Shown: positions 36,408 to 49,649 of the stretch, in pieces
How positions within the stretch are numbered: the stretch's first letter is position 1
Layout: each line of letters opens with the position of its first letter
From: Lachnospiraceae bacterium KM106-2
GTDB lineage: Bacteria > Bacillota > Clostridia > Lachnospirales > Lachnospiraceae
DNA length: 64,000 bases
Assembly (NCBI GenBank): GCA_009731425.1
Contig: AP018794.1
Coordinates: forward strand, 3,169,960 to 3,233,959
Reading direction: 5' to 3'
Translations under genes and position numbers: made by a program
The notes under the pieces: model-generated
Seen by the model: the letters and a program-made list of their open reading frames with translations, nothing else
Database searches by the model: none
What the model was told of the DNA's origin: nothing

Positions 36408-37562
36408 ATGACGAATGCAGAAAAAGCACTTGAACTTCATAAAAAATGGAACGGTAAACTTGAAACCTCTCCAAAATGTAAAGTAGCTTCCCGAGAAGAT
36501 CTCGCGATTGCATACACACCTGGTGTTGCAGAACCTTGCAAAGCAATTGCAGCTGATCAAGAAGCTGTCTATCAATATACCATTAAGTCCAATACAGTTG
36601 CTGTTGTTTCGGATGGTAGTGCCGTTCTCGGATTAGGTAACATCGGTCCACATGCAGCTATGCCTGTAATGGAAGGAAAAGCTGTCTTATTCAAAGAGTT
36701 TGGTGGCGTAAATGCCTTTCCTATCTGTCTAGATACACAAGATACGGAAGAGATTATTAAAACAGTAGTAAATATTGCTCCCGCATTTGGCGGAATTAAT
36801 CTCGAAGATATTAGTGCACCACGTTGTTTCGAAATCGAAGAACGTTTAAAACAATTGTTAGATATTCCTGTCTTTCATGATGATCAACATGGAACTGCTA
36901 TCGTAGTTCTGGCAGGTATCATTAATGCTTTAAAAGTCGTTGGTAAAACAAAAGAACAATGTCATGTAGTCGTAAATGGCGCTGGTTCTGCCGGAGTTGC
37001 TATTACCAGACTATTACTAAGCTATGGTTTTCCAGATATCATTATGTGCGATAAATCAGGTATTTTATCCAAAGATAGTAAAGATCTTAACTGGATGCAA
37101 CAAGAAATGATGAATGTAACAAACCTATCTAACAAGAAAGGTAGTTTAGCTGATGCTTTTGTCGGTGCGGATATATTTGTCGGCGTAAGCGCTCCAAACA
37201 TTGTTACAAAAGAGATGGTCGCTTCCATGAATCAGGATTCCATTCTTTTTGCTATGGCTAATCCTGTGCCTGAAATTATGCCTGATGTTGCAAAAGCCGC
37301 TGGCGCTAAAATCGTGGGTACCGGTCGCTCTGATTTCCCAAATCAAGTAAACAATGTAGTTGCTTTTCCTGGTATCTTTAAAGGTGCTTTAGAGGGACGA
37401 GCTACTCAGATCACAGAGGAAATGAAGTTAGCTGCTGCCATTGCTATTGCTGGACTTGTAGACGAAAAGGACTTAACAGCAGACAATATCATGCCACAGC
37501 CTTTTGATCCACGAGTAGCAGATATCGTTGCCAATGAAGTCAAATCTCATATCAGAAAGTAA
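36408..37562 (+). CDS. NAD(P)-dependent malic enzyme
   Basis: Oxidative decarboxylation of malate to pyruvate and CO2. A 384-residue short-type enzyme: YTPGVAEPC, the metal-binding NLEDISAPRCFEIE and FHDDQHGTA, and the nucleotide-binding VVNGAGSAGVA are all in place. It lacks the phosphotransacetylase-like domain of long MaeB. Cofactor preference is not settled. GGGTGAT precedes the ATG. It starts a probable three-gene operon with a radical SAM protein and a DUF4364 protein; the functional link is not obvious. Confidence 0.92.
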   Translation: MTNAEKALELHKKWNGKLETSPKCKVASREDLAIAYTPGVAEPCKAIAADQEAVYQYTIKSNTVAVVSDGSAVLGLGNIGPHAAMPVMEGKAVLFKEFGGVNAFPICLDTQDTEEIIKTVVNIAPAFGGINLEDISAPRCFEIEERLKQLLDIPVFHDDQHGTAIVVLAGIINALKVVGKTKEQCHVVVNGAGSAGVAITRLLLSYGFPDIIMCDKSGILSKDSKDLNWMQQEMMNVTNLSNKKGSLADAFVGADIFVGVSAPNIVTKEMVASMNQDSILFAMANPVPEIMPDVAKAAGAKIVGTGRSDFPNQVNNVVAFPGIFKGALEGRATQITEEMKLAAAIAIAGLVDEKDLTADNIMPQPFDPRVADIVANEVKSHIRK

Positions 37563-37573
37563 AGAGGATTAAT

Positions 37574-38509
37574 TTGAATCAGAAAGTTATGTGGGATGAC
37601 AAACCTTATTATTCCCTAAATTCATACTTAAAAGAAGAATATGGTCAAAAATTGTATAAGCTCTCATTAGATGGTGGAATGACTTGTCCTAATCGAGATG
37701 GCAAGATCGGCCACGGAGGCTGTATCTTCTGCAGTTCCGGTGGATCTGGAGATTTTGCTGCAAGCCGAACTTTATCAATTACTGATCAGATTGAACAAGC
37801 TAAAGACAAAGTGAAACATAAAGTCAAATCAGGTACTCAGTATATTGCTTATTTTCAAGCATTTACAAACACTTATGCTCCTGTAGAATATTTAGAGAAG
37901 ATTTTTTTAGAAGCCATCATGCATCCTGATGTAGCCATTTTATCCATTGCTACCAGACCAGATTGCCTTGGTAACGATATTCTTGCTTTATTGGAACGCC
38001 TTAATAAGATCAAACCGGTATGGGTGGAGCTGGGATTACAGACCATTCATGAACAAAGTGCTTCTTTCATTCGAAGGGGATATCCTCTCTCAGTATTTAA
38101 GGAAGCAGTATCTGCATTAAATAAGTGCCAAATTGACATTATTGTTCATCTTATTGTTGGTCTTCCTTTTGAATCAGAAGAAGACTTGTTAGAATCCGTT
38201 AGGTATGTATGTAATCTTCCGATTCAAGGAATAAAACTACAATTATTACACATATTAAAAAATACAGATTTATCCAAATATATTGATAAGTTTCATATTC
38301 TTGAGATGGATGAATATATTGACTGGATTATCGACTGTGTAGAACATATACCAAAACATATTGTCATCCATCGGATTACTGGCGATGGACCAAAGAATTT
38401 ACTTATTGCTCCAACTTGGAGTTCTAACAAAAAACTAGTTTTAAATACGATGCATAAGACAATGAAAGAACGAAACACGTGGCAAGGTAAATTAGTGAAG
38501 GAGGTTTAG
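37574..38509 (+). CDS. Radical SAM protein, TIGR01212 (YhcC/YtqA) family
   Basis: A 311-residue iron-sulfur protein with the unusual spacing C38-x11-C50-x2-C53 (CPNRDG..GGCIFC) typical of TIGR01212. Further signatures are YFQAFTNTYAP and WVELGLQT. The start is TTG 37574, with AAAGAGG six bases upstream; no nearer ATG fits. The reaction is not established to my knowledge. Lies 11 bp after the malic enzyme gene and 5 bp before the DUF4364 gene. Confidence 0.9.
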   Translation: MNQKVMWDDKPYYSLNSYLKEEYGQKLYKLSLDGGMTCPNRDGKIGHGGCIFCSSGGSGDFAASRTLSITDQIEQAKDKVKHKVKSGTQYIAYFQAFTNTYAPVEYLEKIFLEAIMHPDVAILSIATRPDCLGNDILALLERLNKIKPVWVELGLQTIHEQSASFIRRGYPLSVFKEAVSALNKCQIDIIVHLIVGLPFESEEDLLESVRYVCNLPIQGIKLQLLHILKNTDLSKYIDKFHILEMDEYIDWIIDCVEHIPKHIVIHRITGDGPKNLLIAPTWSSNKKLVLNTMHKTMKERNTWQGKLVKEV

Positions 38510-38514
38510 AGTTC

Positions 38515-39039
38515 ATGCAATCAGATGCACTTACACTATATAAGCTAATCATTCTATATATACTTAATAAAGTTGATTTTCCTCTTACTAATGCTCAATT
38601 ATGTGACTTTATTCTTGAAAAAGAGTATACCACTTATTTTAATATTCAACAGGCAATCTCAGAACTCCATGATTCTGAGTTAGTTACATCAAAAACCGTA
38701 CGAAATAGTTCTTACTATCGAATTACAGATGCTGGCGAAGAAACTCTTGAGTTCTTCGAAAATAAAATCTCAGATGCTATTAAAGCTGATATTATGGACT
38801 ATCTTCGTAAAAATAAATATTCTCTTCGTGATGAAGTTTCTAATTTAGCTGATTACTATGAAGAAAAGAAAAACGAATATATTGTTCGCTGTCAAGTAAA
38901 AGAACAAGGAAGCTCTATTATCGACTTAAGTCTAATTGTACCAACAGAAGATGCTGCCATTTCTATCTGTAACAATTGGAAAAAGAAAAGTCAGAATGTT
39001 TACTCCTACTTAATGAAAACTTTATTAGAAAGCGAATAA
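38515..39039 (+). CDS. DUF4364 winged-helix protein
   Basis: A 174-residue protein with an N-terminal winged helix (about 1-80: LILYILNKVDFPLTNAQLCDFI, then YYRITDAGEETL), resembling PadR-type regulators, and a C-terminal alpha/beta part. DNA binding is inferred from the fold. It closes the three-gene operon; GGAGG precedes the ATG. Target genes unknown. Confidence 0.88.
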   Translation: MQSDALTLYKLIILYILNKVDFPLTNAQLCDFILEKEYTTYFNIQQAISELHDSELVTSKTVRNSSYYRITDAGEETLEFFENKISDAIKADIMDYLRKNKYSLRDEVSNLADYYEEKKNEYIVRCQVKEQGSSIIDLSLIVPTEDAAISICNNWKKKSQNVYSYLMKTLLESE

Positions 39040-39073
39040 AAGAACCTCTCATAATTGAGAGGTTCTTTTTTTA
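39038..39073. terminator. Bidirectional terminator
   Basis: AGAACCTCTCA pairs with TGAGAGGTTCT (39041-39051 with 39056-39066), seven T after. Shared by the DUF4364 gene and the convergent MCP. Confidence 0.9.
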
Positions 39074-40795
39074 ACTAATAAAACTATCTGCTTGATGTTT
39101 CATACCATTTACAATTCTGCTTGCTTGATCCATACTATCTTGAACAGAATCAAAACCTGTTGCTAGATCTGTCGTATTTGACGCGACATTACTAATACCA
39201 GAAGCACTTTCTTGAACAGCCATTGATATCTCTTGGAAACAGCTTACCATAGTATTCATCATATCATCTAGATGGGATGCATGATCTGCTAGATTCTGTA
39301 TCTTCACATCGATATATTCTGCATCTTCGTTATAATGACGTCCTGTATCTACTAAGGTATCATAATCCGTTAAGACAACATCATAAATATAGTGCAAGAT
39401 CTTCTGTGCACTTTGAATTAGTTCAGCAACAGCTTCATTAACACTGCCACTGATATCTTGAATATTATTAGCTGTCATTCTGCTGCTATCCGCAAGTTGT
39501 CTTATCTCTTCAGCGACTACAGCAAAACCTTTTCCAGCTTCTCCTGCCCTTGCTGCCTCAATGGATGCATTTAATGCTAATAGATTAGTCTGACTTGAGA
39601 TTTCTAAAATCTGTTCTGTTAACTCATTGATCTTTTCTACCTGTCTACTTTTTTCGATAGACACTTCCAAGGTATTACCGATCTGACCTACCATCTGATT
39701 TGTCTTCTCTTTACTTTCAATACCTGATTTCTGTAGCTTATTAGCACGTTCATGCATTGAGGCTACATAATCTAATGTATTCTTGGAATAATCTTTAATA
39801 TTGACCACTTCTTCATTAATGGTTCCTACTTGATCGGTAACTTGAGTCACCTCTGCATTTACCTCTTCCATTGATGCGGATAATTGCTCCATGGTAGAAG
39901 AAATACCATATGTACTATCATTGGCATTCTTAACTTGTACGTTTACATTTCCAACCGACTCCGCTAACTTCTCAGAGTTTTGAATCATTTGTCCGATCAC
40001 TCCCTGAAGAGTTTCCATAAATAGATTAATTCCGTTTACTAGTTGTCCAATCTCATCCTTTGACTTAATCTTTACTCTAGCTGTCAGATCCCCCTGTTTT
40101 TCGTCAATTCCACGAATGATTCGATCCAATTGCTGCTTTGCACTTCTTGCTGGTTTAATAATAGTAAGATTGATAAATATATATGCAAACAAAATAATAA
40201 CAAGGACTAAGACAATACATATCGCATTTATATAACTACTTCTGTTAATTGCATCATAAAGGGAAGCTTTATATTTTGTAATGACCGCATCATTTGTCTT
40301 TTGCACTTGGACGATCAATTTATCAAGGGTTGTCCCCCTCTGGTAAATATCATTCCAGAAGAGGCTTTCCCCAGCTTTTTTATTATCGTTCTTACAATAC
40401 TCCAATGCTTGATCACAATCAGCAAGATACTGAGTCATTCTCGTCTCAATATTTGTAATACCGGTCTTTTGTGTCTTATCTGATTGATCCATATTTTTCT
40501 TATAGTGTGCAATTGTTGCTAATATATTTTCCTTATTACCTTCAATGCTTTCTTCTAGTTTAGCTAGGGATAAATCGGTATCTGACAGAAAATACTTTGC
40601 AACATTATATTTTAGCTCATTAAAATCCCCTATCAAGTTCGATACATCATTTAAAAGCACAACTTGCTTATCAACCAATACATTTGTATCTTTTTTAATA
40701 GTATTAATATTTCCATATGTGATAATAACGCTTGTCATTGTTACACATGCCAAGACTAAAATAATTGAAATTATTTTTCCACTTAATCTTTTCAT
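39071..40795 (-). CDS. Methyl-accepting chemotaxis protein near the galactanase
   Basis: A 574-residue receptor: membrane segment (about 8-27), four-helix-bundle-type sensor (about 30-188), second segment (about 189-211), HAMP, and signalling domain with [21 protein letters not shown]. It shares overall design with the receptor at 15541 but the sensor differs. It begins 33 bp downstream of a secreted galactanase on the same strand with no terminator between, so the two are probably co-transcribed and the receptor may respond to galactan breakdown products. Confidence 0.93.
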   Translation of the reverse strand: MKRLSGKIISIILVLACVTMTSVIITYGNINTIKKDTNVLVDKQVVLLNDVSNLIGDFNELKYNVAKYFLSDTDLSLAKLEESIEGNKENILATIAHYKKNMDQSDKTQKTGITNIETRMTQYLADCDQALEYCKNDNKKAGESLFWNDIYQRGTTLDKLIVQVQKTNDAVITKYKASLYDAINRSSYINAICIVLVLVIILFAYIFINLTIIKPARSAKQQLDRIIRGIDEKQGDLTARVKIKSKDEIGQLVNGINLFMETLQGVIGQMIQNSEKLAESVGNVNVQVKNANDSTYGISSTMEQLSASMEEVNAEVTQVTDQVGTINEEVVNIKDYSKNTLDYVASMHERANKLQKSGIESKEKTNQMVGQIGNTLEVSIEKSRQVEKINELTEQILEISSQTNLLALNASIEAARAGEAGKGFAVVAEEIRQLADSSRMTANNIQDISGSVNEAVAELIQSAQKILHYIYDVVLTDYDTLVDTGRHYNEDAEYIDVKIQNLADHASHLDDMMNTMVSCFQEISMAVQESASGISNVASNTTDLATGFDSVQDSMDQASRIVNGMKHQADSFIS

Positions 40796-40828
40796 ACGAT
40801 TTACTCCCTACCCGCCCCATTTAGGCAT

Positions 40829-43915
<3,087 letters not shown>

Positions 43916-43997
43916 TCATTTCTATTTTCTTATGCAACACATCTAATTGTGCGCAATTTTATACAATCAATTTGCGCATCTTTAAGTCTTTTTGCAC

Positions 43998-44043
43998 AAA
44001 AAAAGAAGATATATAAGAGTTAATATTCTTACATATCTTCTTT
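43998..44043 (-). terminator. Terminator after the DUF1653 gene
   Basis: GAAGATAT-like arms pair across 44005-44040; seven T follow on the minus strand. Confidence 0.85.
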
Positions 44044-44047
44044 TCAT

Positions 44048-44623
44048 CTATCTGTGTCGTCCTCGCTCGTACTTATTCAATGTTTGTAAACATTGCATTA
44101 AAGATTGGATCTTATCCTCTCTGCTTCCTTCCGCCAATGTAATATCCATTGAAACAGCCATAGAATGAAGAGTTGTTTCATCCAATCGCTTTACCGCATC
44201 GGTCACCACTTCAAGCTTTGCCTCATAGGTATCTGCATCAAGGAAACTTAGTAGATCAGGATTTACTGCTACCTCCCCCTCTTTCCTATTGCTGATTGAC
44301 TTTTCAGTAAGCTCTGCTTCTATTGGTACATCCGCTTTCACAACAATTGATTCCGTCGCGAGTTCAGCTGGAGCTAAATTCTTCTGTTCTTCTAACGTAA
44401 TGAGTTCAAAACGATACTTCTGCTTTACATCTGGATACTTTTCATGATCTACTTCACTTAAAAACATCTGGATCGGTCTAGCATAGGTCTTGAAAGTTCC
44501 ATATAAAGCCTGATATACAACCAATTGCTCTTCTGATTCTGTATGCGTTGCAACTGTGATAATCTGATATAGATTATTTTTAAAATGTCGATATATTTGA
44601 CCTGGTAATACGTTTCTTCTCAT
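44048..44623 (-). CDS. DUF1653 domain protein
   Basis: A 191-residue protein with an N-terminal DUF1653 domain (about 5-75: PGQIYRHFKNNLYQIITVATHTESEE and VYQALYG). The C-terminal half is acidic with a helical end and no known domain. Function unknown. It lies 21 bp downstream of ysxC, so it is the last gene of the lon-ysxC operon. Confidence 0.88.
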   Translation of the reverse strand: MRRNVLPGQIYRHFKNNLYQIITVATHTESEEQLVVYQALYGTFKTYARPIQMFLSEVDHEKYPDVKQKYRFELITLEEQKNLAPAELATESIVVKADVPIEAELTEKSISNRKEGEVAVNPDLLSFLDADTYEAKLEVVTDAVKRLDETTLHSMAVSMDITLAEGSREDKIQSLMQCLQTLNKYERGRHR

Positions 44624-44644
44624 GCAATCCCCCCATATTCAAGT

Positions 44645-45247
44645 TTATGCTTCATTTTGAAAAGCTTCGTACATATCCATGATATATTCCCAGATTTCAT
44701 CTCTTCCTTGTTTTGTCTGAGCGGAAAATGGAATAATCGGTGTACCTTCAATCGCATTTAAACCTGTTCTAATTATTTTAATATTCTTCTGCAACTGACT
44801 TCTTTTGATCTTATCCATCTTTGTTGCAATGATGATTGGATTATATCCATTTTGAACAATCCAGTCATACATATGAATATCGTTAGCACTAGGCTCATGA
44901 CGAATGTCTACAAGCAAGAATACAATTCTTAACTTATCTGAAGTAAGAAGATAACGCTCGATCAATTTACCCCATTTTGCTTTAATCTCCAAAGATACCT
45001 TTGCATAACCATAACCAGGAAGATCTACAAAATATAGCATCTCGTTGATATTATAAAAATTAATTGTCTGAGTTTTTCCCGGTTGTGAACTAGTTCTTGC
45101 ATATGCTTTTCGGTTCATAAGACCATTGATCAAAGAAGACTTTCCAACATTTGATTTTCCTGCAAATGCAATTTCTAATTTATCGTTCTGTGGAAGAACG
45201 CTTGTAATACCACAAACCGTCTCCAAATTTACACTTTTAATATGCAT
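44645..45247 (-). CDS. ysxC: Ribosome-assembly GTPase YsxC/YihA (EngB)
   Basis: Essential GTPase for large-subunit maturation. A 200-residue protein with G1 AGKSNVGKSS, G3 DLPGYG and G4 ATKMDK. The family is nearly always downstream of lon in Firmicutes, as here (23 bp gap). Confidence 0.95.
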   Translation of the reverse strand: MHIKSVNLETVCGITSVLPQNDKLEIAFAGKSNVGKSSLINGLMNRKAYARTSSQPGKTQTINFYNINEMLYFVDLPGYGYAKVSLEIKAKWGKLIERYLLTSDKLRIVFLLVDIRHEPSANDIHMYDWIVQNGYNPIIIATKMDKIKRSQLQKNIKIIRTGLNAIEGTPIIPFSAQTKQGRDEIWEYIMDMYEAFQNEA

Positions 45248-45270
45248 TTCTTACGCCTCTTTCTCTTAGA

Positions 45271-47580
45271 TTAGCAAATTGCATCTGACAGTACCTGTTG
45301 CATGTTAGATACAAATTTAACTTGGATTCCATCTAAAATCTCATCAGATAGTTCCTCAACATCTTTTTCATTTTGTTTCGGCACAAGTACTAGTTTGATT
45401 CCTGCATTCTTAGCAGCCAATAACTTCTCTTTTAATCCGCCGATTGGCAATACACGGCCACGTAAAGTAACTTCGCCCGTCATTGCTACATCTGCACGAA
45501 CTTTCTTCTTCGTTACGGCAGAAAGAATTGCTGTTGCCATAGTAATACCTGCACTTGGTCCATCTTTTGGTACCGCACCCTCTGGTACATGTATATGAAT
45601 ATCATGCTTTGCAAAGAACTGCGGATCCACATCATAATCAGATGCAATGGATCTAATATAAGTCATGGCTATGGAAGCGGATTCCTTCATCACATCTCCA
45701 AGCTTTCCAGTCAATGTAATTCCACCCTTACCAGGCATTACATTCACTTCAATCTCTAGTGTATCACCACCAACACTAGTCCATGCAAGACCTCTTACAA
45801 GTCCAATGTCATCCTTTTTATTTTTCATTTCAAAACTATACTTTTCTTTTCCAAGAAACTCTTTTAAATTCTTCGTCGTCACTTTGATCGCAGTTGCTTC
45901 CTCTTCCACTAACTGTCTCGCAGCTTTACGACAAATTTTGCTCAAGGTACGTTCTAAATTACGCACTCCTGCTTCTCTTGTATAGCTCTGAATGATCTTT
46001 GTCATTGCTTTTGGCTGAATCGCCAATTGGTCTTTCTTTAACCCGTTCTTCTCAATCTGTTTTGGAAGCAAATGTTCCTTAGCAATATGAAGTTTCTCAT
46101 TTTCCGTATAACTAGATACTTCGATAATCTCCATACGATCGAGTAAAGGTCTCGGTATTGTCTGTAAAGAATTCGCTGTTGCAACAAAAAATACTTCCGA
46201 TAGATCAACCGGCAACTCCAAATAATGATCTACAAATGACTTATTCTGCTCACCATCTAATACTTCAAGTAAAGCACTGAATGTATCACCTTTATAATCA
46301 TTGCTTACTTTATCAATTTCATCTAATAGCATTAATGGATTGCTGACTCCAGCTGATTTTAGTGCAGTCACGATTCTTCCTGGCATTGCTCCTACATAAG
46401 TTTTACGATGTCCACGAATTTCTGCCTCATCACGAACACCACCTAGACTAATTCGAACGTATTCTTTATTTAACGCATCTGCAACACTTCGTGCAATACT
46501 AGTTTTTCCGGTTCCCGGAGGTCCTACCAAGCAAATGATTGGTGACGTTCCTTTCCCTGTCAAACTACGAACTGCAAGGAAATCTAAAATACGATCTTTT
46601 ACATCTTCCATTCCATAGTGTCTTGCATTTAAGACTTTTTTCGCATTTTTAACACTCGTCTTATCTTTACTTACCTTATTCCATGGCAAGGCTAATAATG
46701 TTTCGATATAGCCACGAATTACTGCACTCTCGGAAGAATTAGAAGAAGTATTCTTAAAACGTTCCACTTCTTTTTTAAGACGTTCTTTCACTTCATCCGA
46801 AGCATTGAGTTCTTCTATCTTCTTGCTAAACTCATCTGCATCCGACTCTGCATTAGACTCGCCTAGTTCTTCTCTTATTACTTTCAGCTGTTCACGCAGT
46901 AAATATTCCTTTTGATTTTTATCAACTTGACTTTTTACTTTTTGTTGAAATTCCTTACGATACTTTGTAATTTCAATTTCATTTGTAAGCGTAACTGCCA
47001 ATTTATCAAAACGATCTAATAAGTTAACTTCCTCTAGCAACATTTGTTTCTCTTCCATTGGAATCGGAAGATTAGCAGCCAAACTATCTAATAACTTAGA
47101 CAGATCCTTCTCTTCTAACAATTGTTCTGCGACCGTACGATCAAATTTATCATTAACAACACAGTATACTTCTAAAATATCTTTGATACTGCGTACCATT
47201 GCATTCAACTCAAATTCGGAAATATCATCAATAGAATCAATATAATGTTCTACTTCTCCAAGATAGCATTTGTCTTCTTCTAACTGTAATAAACGTGATC
47301 TATGTTTTGCTGTGACCACAACTCTTAAAATATCATTCGGTAATTTAATAACCTGTTTAATCTCAGCCAAAGTTCCTATAGAATATAAATCCTCAAACTT
47401 TGGTTCATCCACTTCTGGATCTCTTTGTGCTACGAGAATAATTCTTTGATCATCATCCATAGCTTTATTGATTGCTTCTATCGAAACTTTTCTGCTTACA
47501 TCAAAATGCATCAGCATACCAGGTATAACTGTTAATCCTCTTAATGCTACAAGTGGCAGTCTTTCGTTTCTTTCTATCAT
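45271..47580 (-). CDS. lon: ATP-dependent protease La (Lon)
   Basis: AAA+ serine protease for misfolded and regulatory proteins. The 769-residue LonA has the N-terminal substrate domain (about 1-200), a coiled region, Walker A GPPGTGKTS, Walker B LLDEIDK, and the Ser-Lys protease domain with DGPSAGITMA and GGLKEKLLAAKNAG. It follows clpX across a terminator and heads lon-ysxC-DUF1653. No CtsR or HrcA operator is recognised in the short upstream region. Confidence 0.96.
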   Translation of the reverse strand: MIERNERLPLVALRGLTVIPGMLMHFDVSRKVSIEAINKAMDDDQRIILVAQRDPEVDEPKFEDLYSIGTLAEIKQVIKLPNDILRVVVTAKHRSRLLQLEEDKCYLGEVEHYIDSIDDISEFELNAMVRSIKDILEVYCVVNDKFDRTVAEQLLEEKDLSKLLDSLAANLPIPMEEKQMLLEEVNLLDRFDKLAVTLTNEIEITKYRKEFQQKVKSQVDKNQKEYLLREQLKVIREELGESNAESDADEFSKKIEELNASDEVKERLKKEVERFKNTSSNSSESAVIRGYIETLLALPWNKVSKDKTSVKNAKKVLNARHYGMEDVKDRILDFLAVRSLTGKGTSPIICLVGPPGTGKTSIARSVADALNKEYVRISLGGVRDEAEIRGHRKTYVGAMPGRIVTALKSAGVSNPLMLLDEIDKVSNDYKGDTFSALLEVLDGEQNKSFVDHYLELPVDLSEVFFVATANSLQTIPRPLLDRMEIIEVSSYTENEKLHIAKEHLLPKQIEKNGLKKDQLAIQPKAMTKIIQSYTREAGVRNLERTLSKICRKAARQLVEEEATAIKVTTKNLKEFLGKEKYSFEMKNKKDDIGLVRGLAWTSVGGDTLEIEVNVMPGKGGITLTGKLGDVMKESASIAMTYIRSIASDYDVDPQFFAKHDIHIHVPEGAVPKDGPSAGITMATAILSAVTKKKVRADVAMTGEVTLRGRVLPIGGLKEKLLAAKNAGIKLVLVPKQNEKDVEELSDEILDGIQVKFVSNMQQVLSDAIC

Positions 47581-47658
47581 CCTTTAATCTCCTTCCAATG
47601 AAACTAGTTATTTGGGAGAGTCTTGGTTTCATAGTTACAACTTCTCATATAGTAATAA

Positions 47659-47689
47659 GAGAGTGCCCGAAAAAACGGAGCACCCTCTC
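47659..47689 (-). terminator. Terminator between clpX and lon
   Basis: GAGAGTGCCCG and CGGAGCACCCTCTC pair imperfectly around six A (47659-47689); a T-containing tract follows on the minus strand. Confidence 0.65.
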
Positions 47690-47701
47690 AGAACTATTCT
47701 A

Positions 47702-48997
47702 TTAAGCGATTTCGCCATTATTCTTTTTTACTGCTTTTTTACTACTGATCGCTTTCTTTGGTTTTTCTTCCTCAGAACGAATTAATTCTGCGTCTCCTAA
47801 ACCTTCTACTGCATCTTTCGTAATCAAGCATTTAACAACTTTGCTGTCAGATGGTATCTGGTACATTACATCCATCATAGTTGATTCCATAATGGATCTA
47901 AGACCTCTGGCACCAGTTTTTCTATCAAATGATTTCTTAGCAATCGATTCAATAGCTTCTGGAGTAAACTCTAGATCAACTCCATCTAACTCAAATAGCT
48001 TTTTATACTGTTTTACAATTGCATTCTTAGGTTCTGTTAAGATACGAACCAATGCATCTGTATCAAGTAAATCCAATCCTACATTAACAGGTACACGACC
48101 TACAAACTCAGGAATTAGACCGTATTTCACAAAATCTTGTGGTAATACTTTTTTGAATAGCTCGCCAACATTTTCTTTATTTACATTACCAAGTTCAGCA
48201 TTAAATCCAATTGATTTTTTACCAGTTCTAGCTTCAATAATCTTTTCAAGACCATCAAATGCACCACCGCAAATAAATAAAATATTTGTTGTATCAATTT
48301 GAATAAATTCCTGATGTGGATGTTTTCTACCACCTTGTGGTGGAACGCTGGCTACTGTACCCTCAAGGATCTTCAACAACGCTTGTTGAACACCCTCTCC
48401 TGATACATCTCTTGTAATTGACATATTTTCCGATTTTCTCGTAATTTTATCAATTTCATCGATATAAATAATACCATGTTCCGCACGTTCGATATCATAA
48501 TCTGCTGCCTGAATGATCTTAAGAAGAATATTCTCAACATCCTCACCAACATAACCAGCTTCGGTAAGTGCGGTTGCATCTGCAATTGCAAATGGAACAT
48601 TCAATAGTTTCGCCATAGTCTGAGCTAGGAATGTCTTTCCTGATCCAGTAGGGCCCACCATTATTATATTACTTTTCTGTAATTCAACATCTAAATCTTT
48701 GCCGGACATAACGCGTTTGTAGTGATTATAAACGGATACTGCAAGTACTTTTTTCGCTTCATCCTGACCAATTACATATTGATCTAGAAAATCTTTAATT
48801 TCTTTTGGTTTTAATAAATTAATCTGATTATCATTTACGACATCGTCGAATTCTTCCTCGATAATCTCAGAACAAATCTCGATACATTCATCACAGATAT
48901 AAACGTTTGGCCCTGCAATCAATTTACGAACTTGATCTTGTGTCTTATTACAAAAAGAACAACGTAACTGCTTTCTTTCATCAGTTCTCCCTGCCAT
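47702..48997 (-). CDS. clpX: ClpX ATPase subunit of ClpXP
   Basis: AAA+ unfoldase feeding ClpP. The 431-residue protein has a zinc-binding domain (C13, C16, C35, C38), Walker A GPTGSGKT, Walker [10 protein letters not shown] and the IGF-type ClpP loop region. ATG 48997 follows GAGGTGGG; the longer frame from 49018 is less likely. It lies 31 bp after clpP in the tig-clpP-clpX order. Confidence 0.96.
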   Translation of the reverse strand: MAGRTDERKQLRCSFCNKTQDQVRKLIAGPNVYICDECIEICSEIIEEEFDDVVNDNQINLLKPKEIKDFLDQYVIGQDEAKKVLAVSVYNHYKRVMSGKDLDVELQKSNIIMVGPTGSGKTFLAQTMAKLLNVPFAIADATALTEAGYVGEDVENILLKIIQAADYDIERAEHGIIYIDEIDKITRKSENMSITRDVSGEGVQQALLKILEGTVASVPPQGGRKHPHQEFIQIDTTNILFICGGAFDGLEKIIEARTGKKSIGFNAELGNVNKENVGELFKKVLPQDFVKYGLIPEFVGRVPVNVGLDLLDTDALVRILTEPKNAIVKQYKKLFELDGVDLEFTPEAIESIAKKSFDRKTGARGLRSIMESTMMDVMYQIPSDSKVVKCLITKDAVEGLGDAELIRSEEEKPKKAISSKKAVKKNNGEIA

Positions 48998-49028
48998 AAT
49001 ATCCCACCTCAATTCCAAGGGTCATTTA

Positions 49029-49613
49029 CTATTGACGCTTTTCAAAAATACTATCAATTAAACCATATTCTTTTGCTTCTTCAGCATCCATATAGTTATC
49101 TCTTTCTGTATCCTGTTCAACTCTTTCAATTGGTTGACCAGTATTCTTAGCAAGAATAGTATTTAATTTCTTCTTAATCTTTAAGATATTCTCTGCAACA
49201 ATCTTAATATCTGTTGCTTGACCTTTTGCACCACCAGAAGGTTGGTGAATCATGATTTCTGCATTAGGAAGCGCATATCTCTTACCTTTCGTACCGCTTG
49301 ATAATAAGAATGCCCCCATACTTGCTGCCATACCGATACAAATTGTAGATACATCACATTTGATGTAATTCATAGTATCATAAATAGCCATACCAGCAGT
49401 TACGGAACCACCTGGGCTATTAATATAAAGTTGAATATCCTTGTTAGGATCTTCTGATTCTAGGAATAAAAGCTGAGCAACGATTACACTTGCTGATGCA
49501 TCTGTAACTTCTTCTCCTAAGAAAATAATTCTATCTTTTAATAATCTTGAATAAATATCATAGGATCTCTCGCCCCTACTTGTCTGTTCAATGACATAAG
49601 GCACTAAACTCAT
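49029..49613 (-). CDS. clpP: ClpP protease subunit
   Basis: Tetradecameric serine protease. The 194-residue sequence has Ser98 in GMAASMGAF, His123 in MIHQPSGG and the downstream Asp. Sits between tig and clpX, 36 bp after tig. Confidence 0.97.
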   Translation of the reverse strand: MSLVPYVIEQTSRGERSYDIYSRLLKDRIIFLGEEVTDASASVIVAQLLFLESEDPNKDIQLYINSPGGSVTAGMAIYDTMNYIKCDVSTICIGMAASMGAFLLSSGTKGKRYALPNAEIMIHQPSGGAKGQATDIKIVAENILKIKKKLNTILAKNTGQPIERVEQDTERDNYMDAEEAKEYGLIDSIFEKRQ

Positions 49614-49649
49614 AATACTACCTCCCTTATTCCATGGTAACTATCTAAA

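Noticed and set aside
47841..48302. 153-codon open frame antisense to clpX
   Set aside because: Shadow of clpX, with no family resemblance or start signals.
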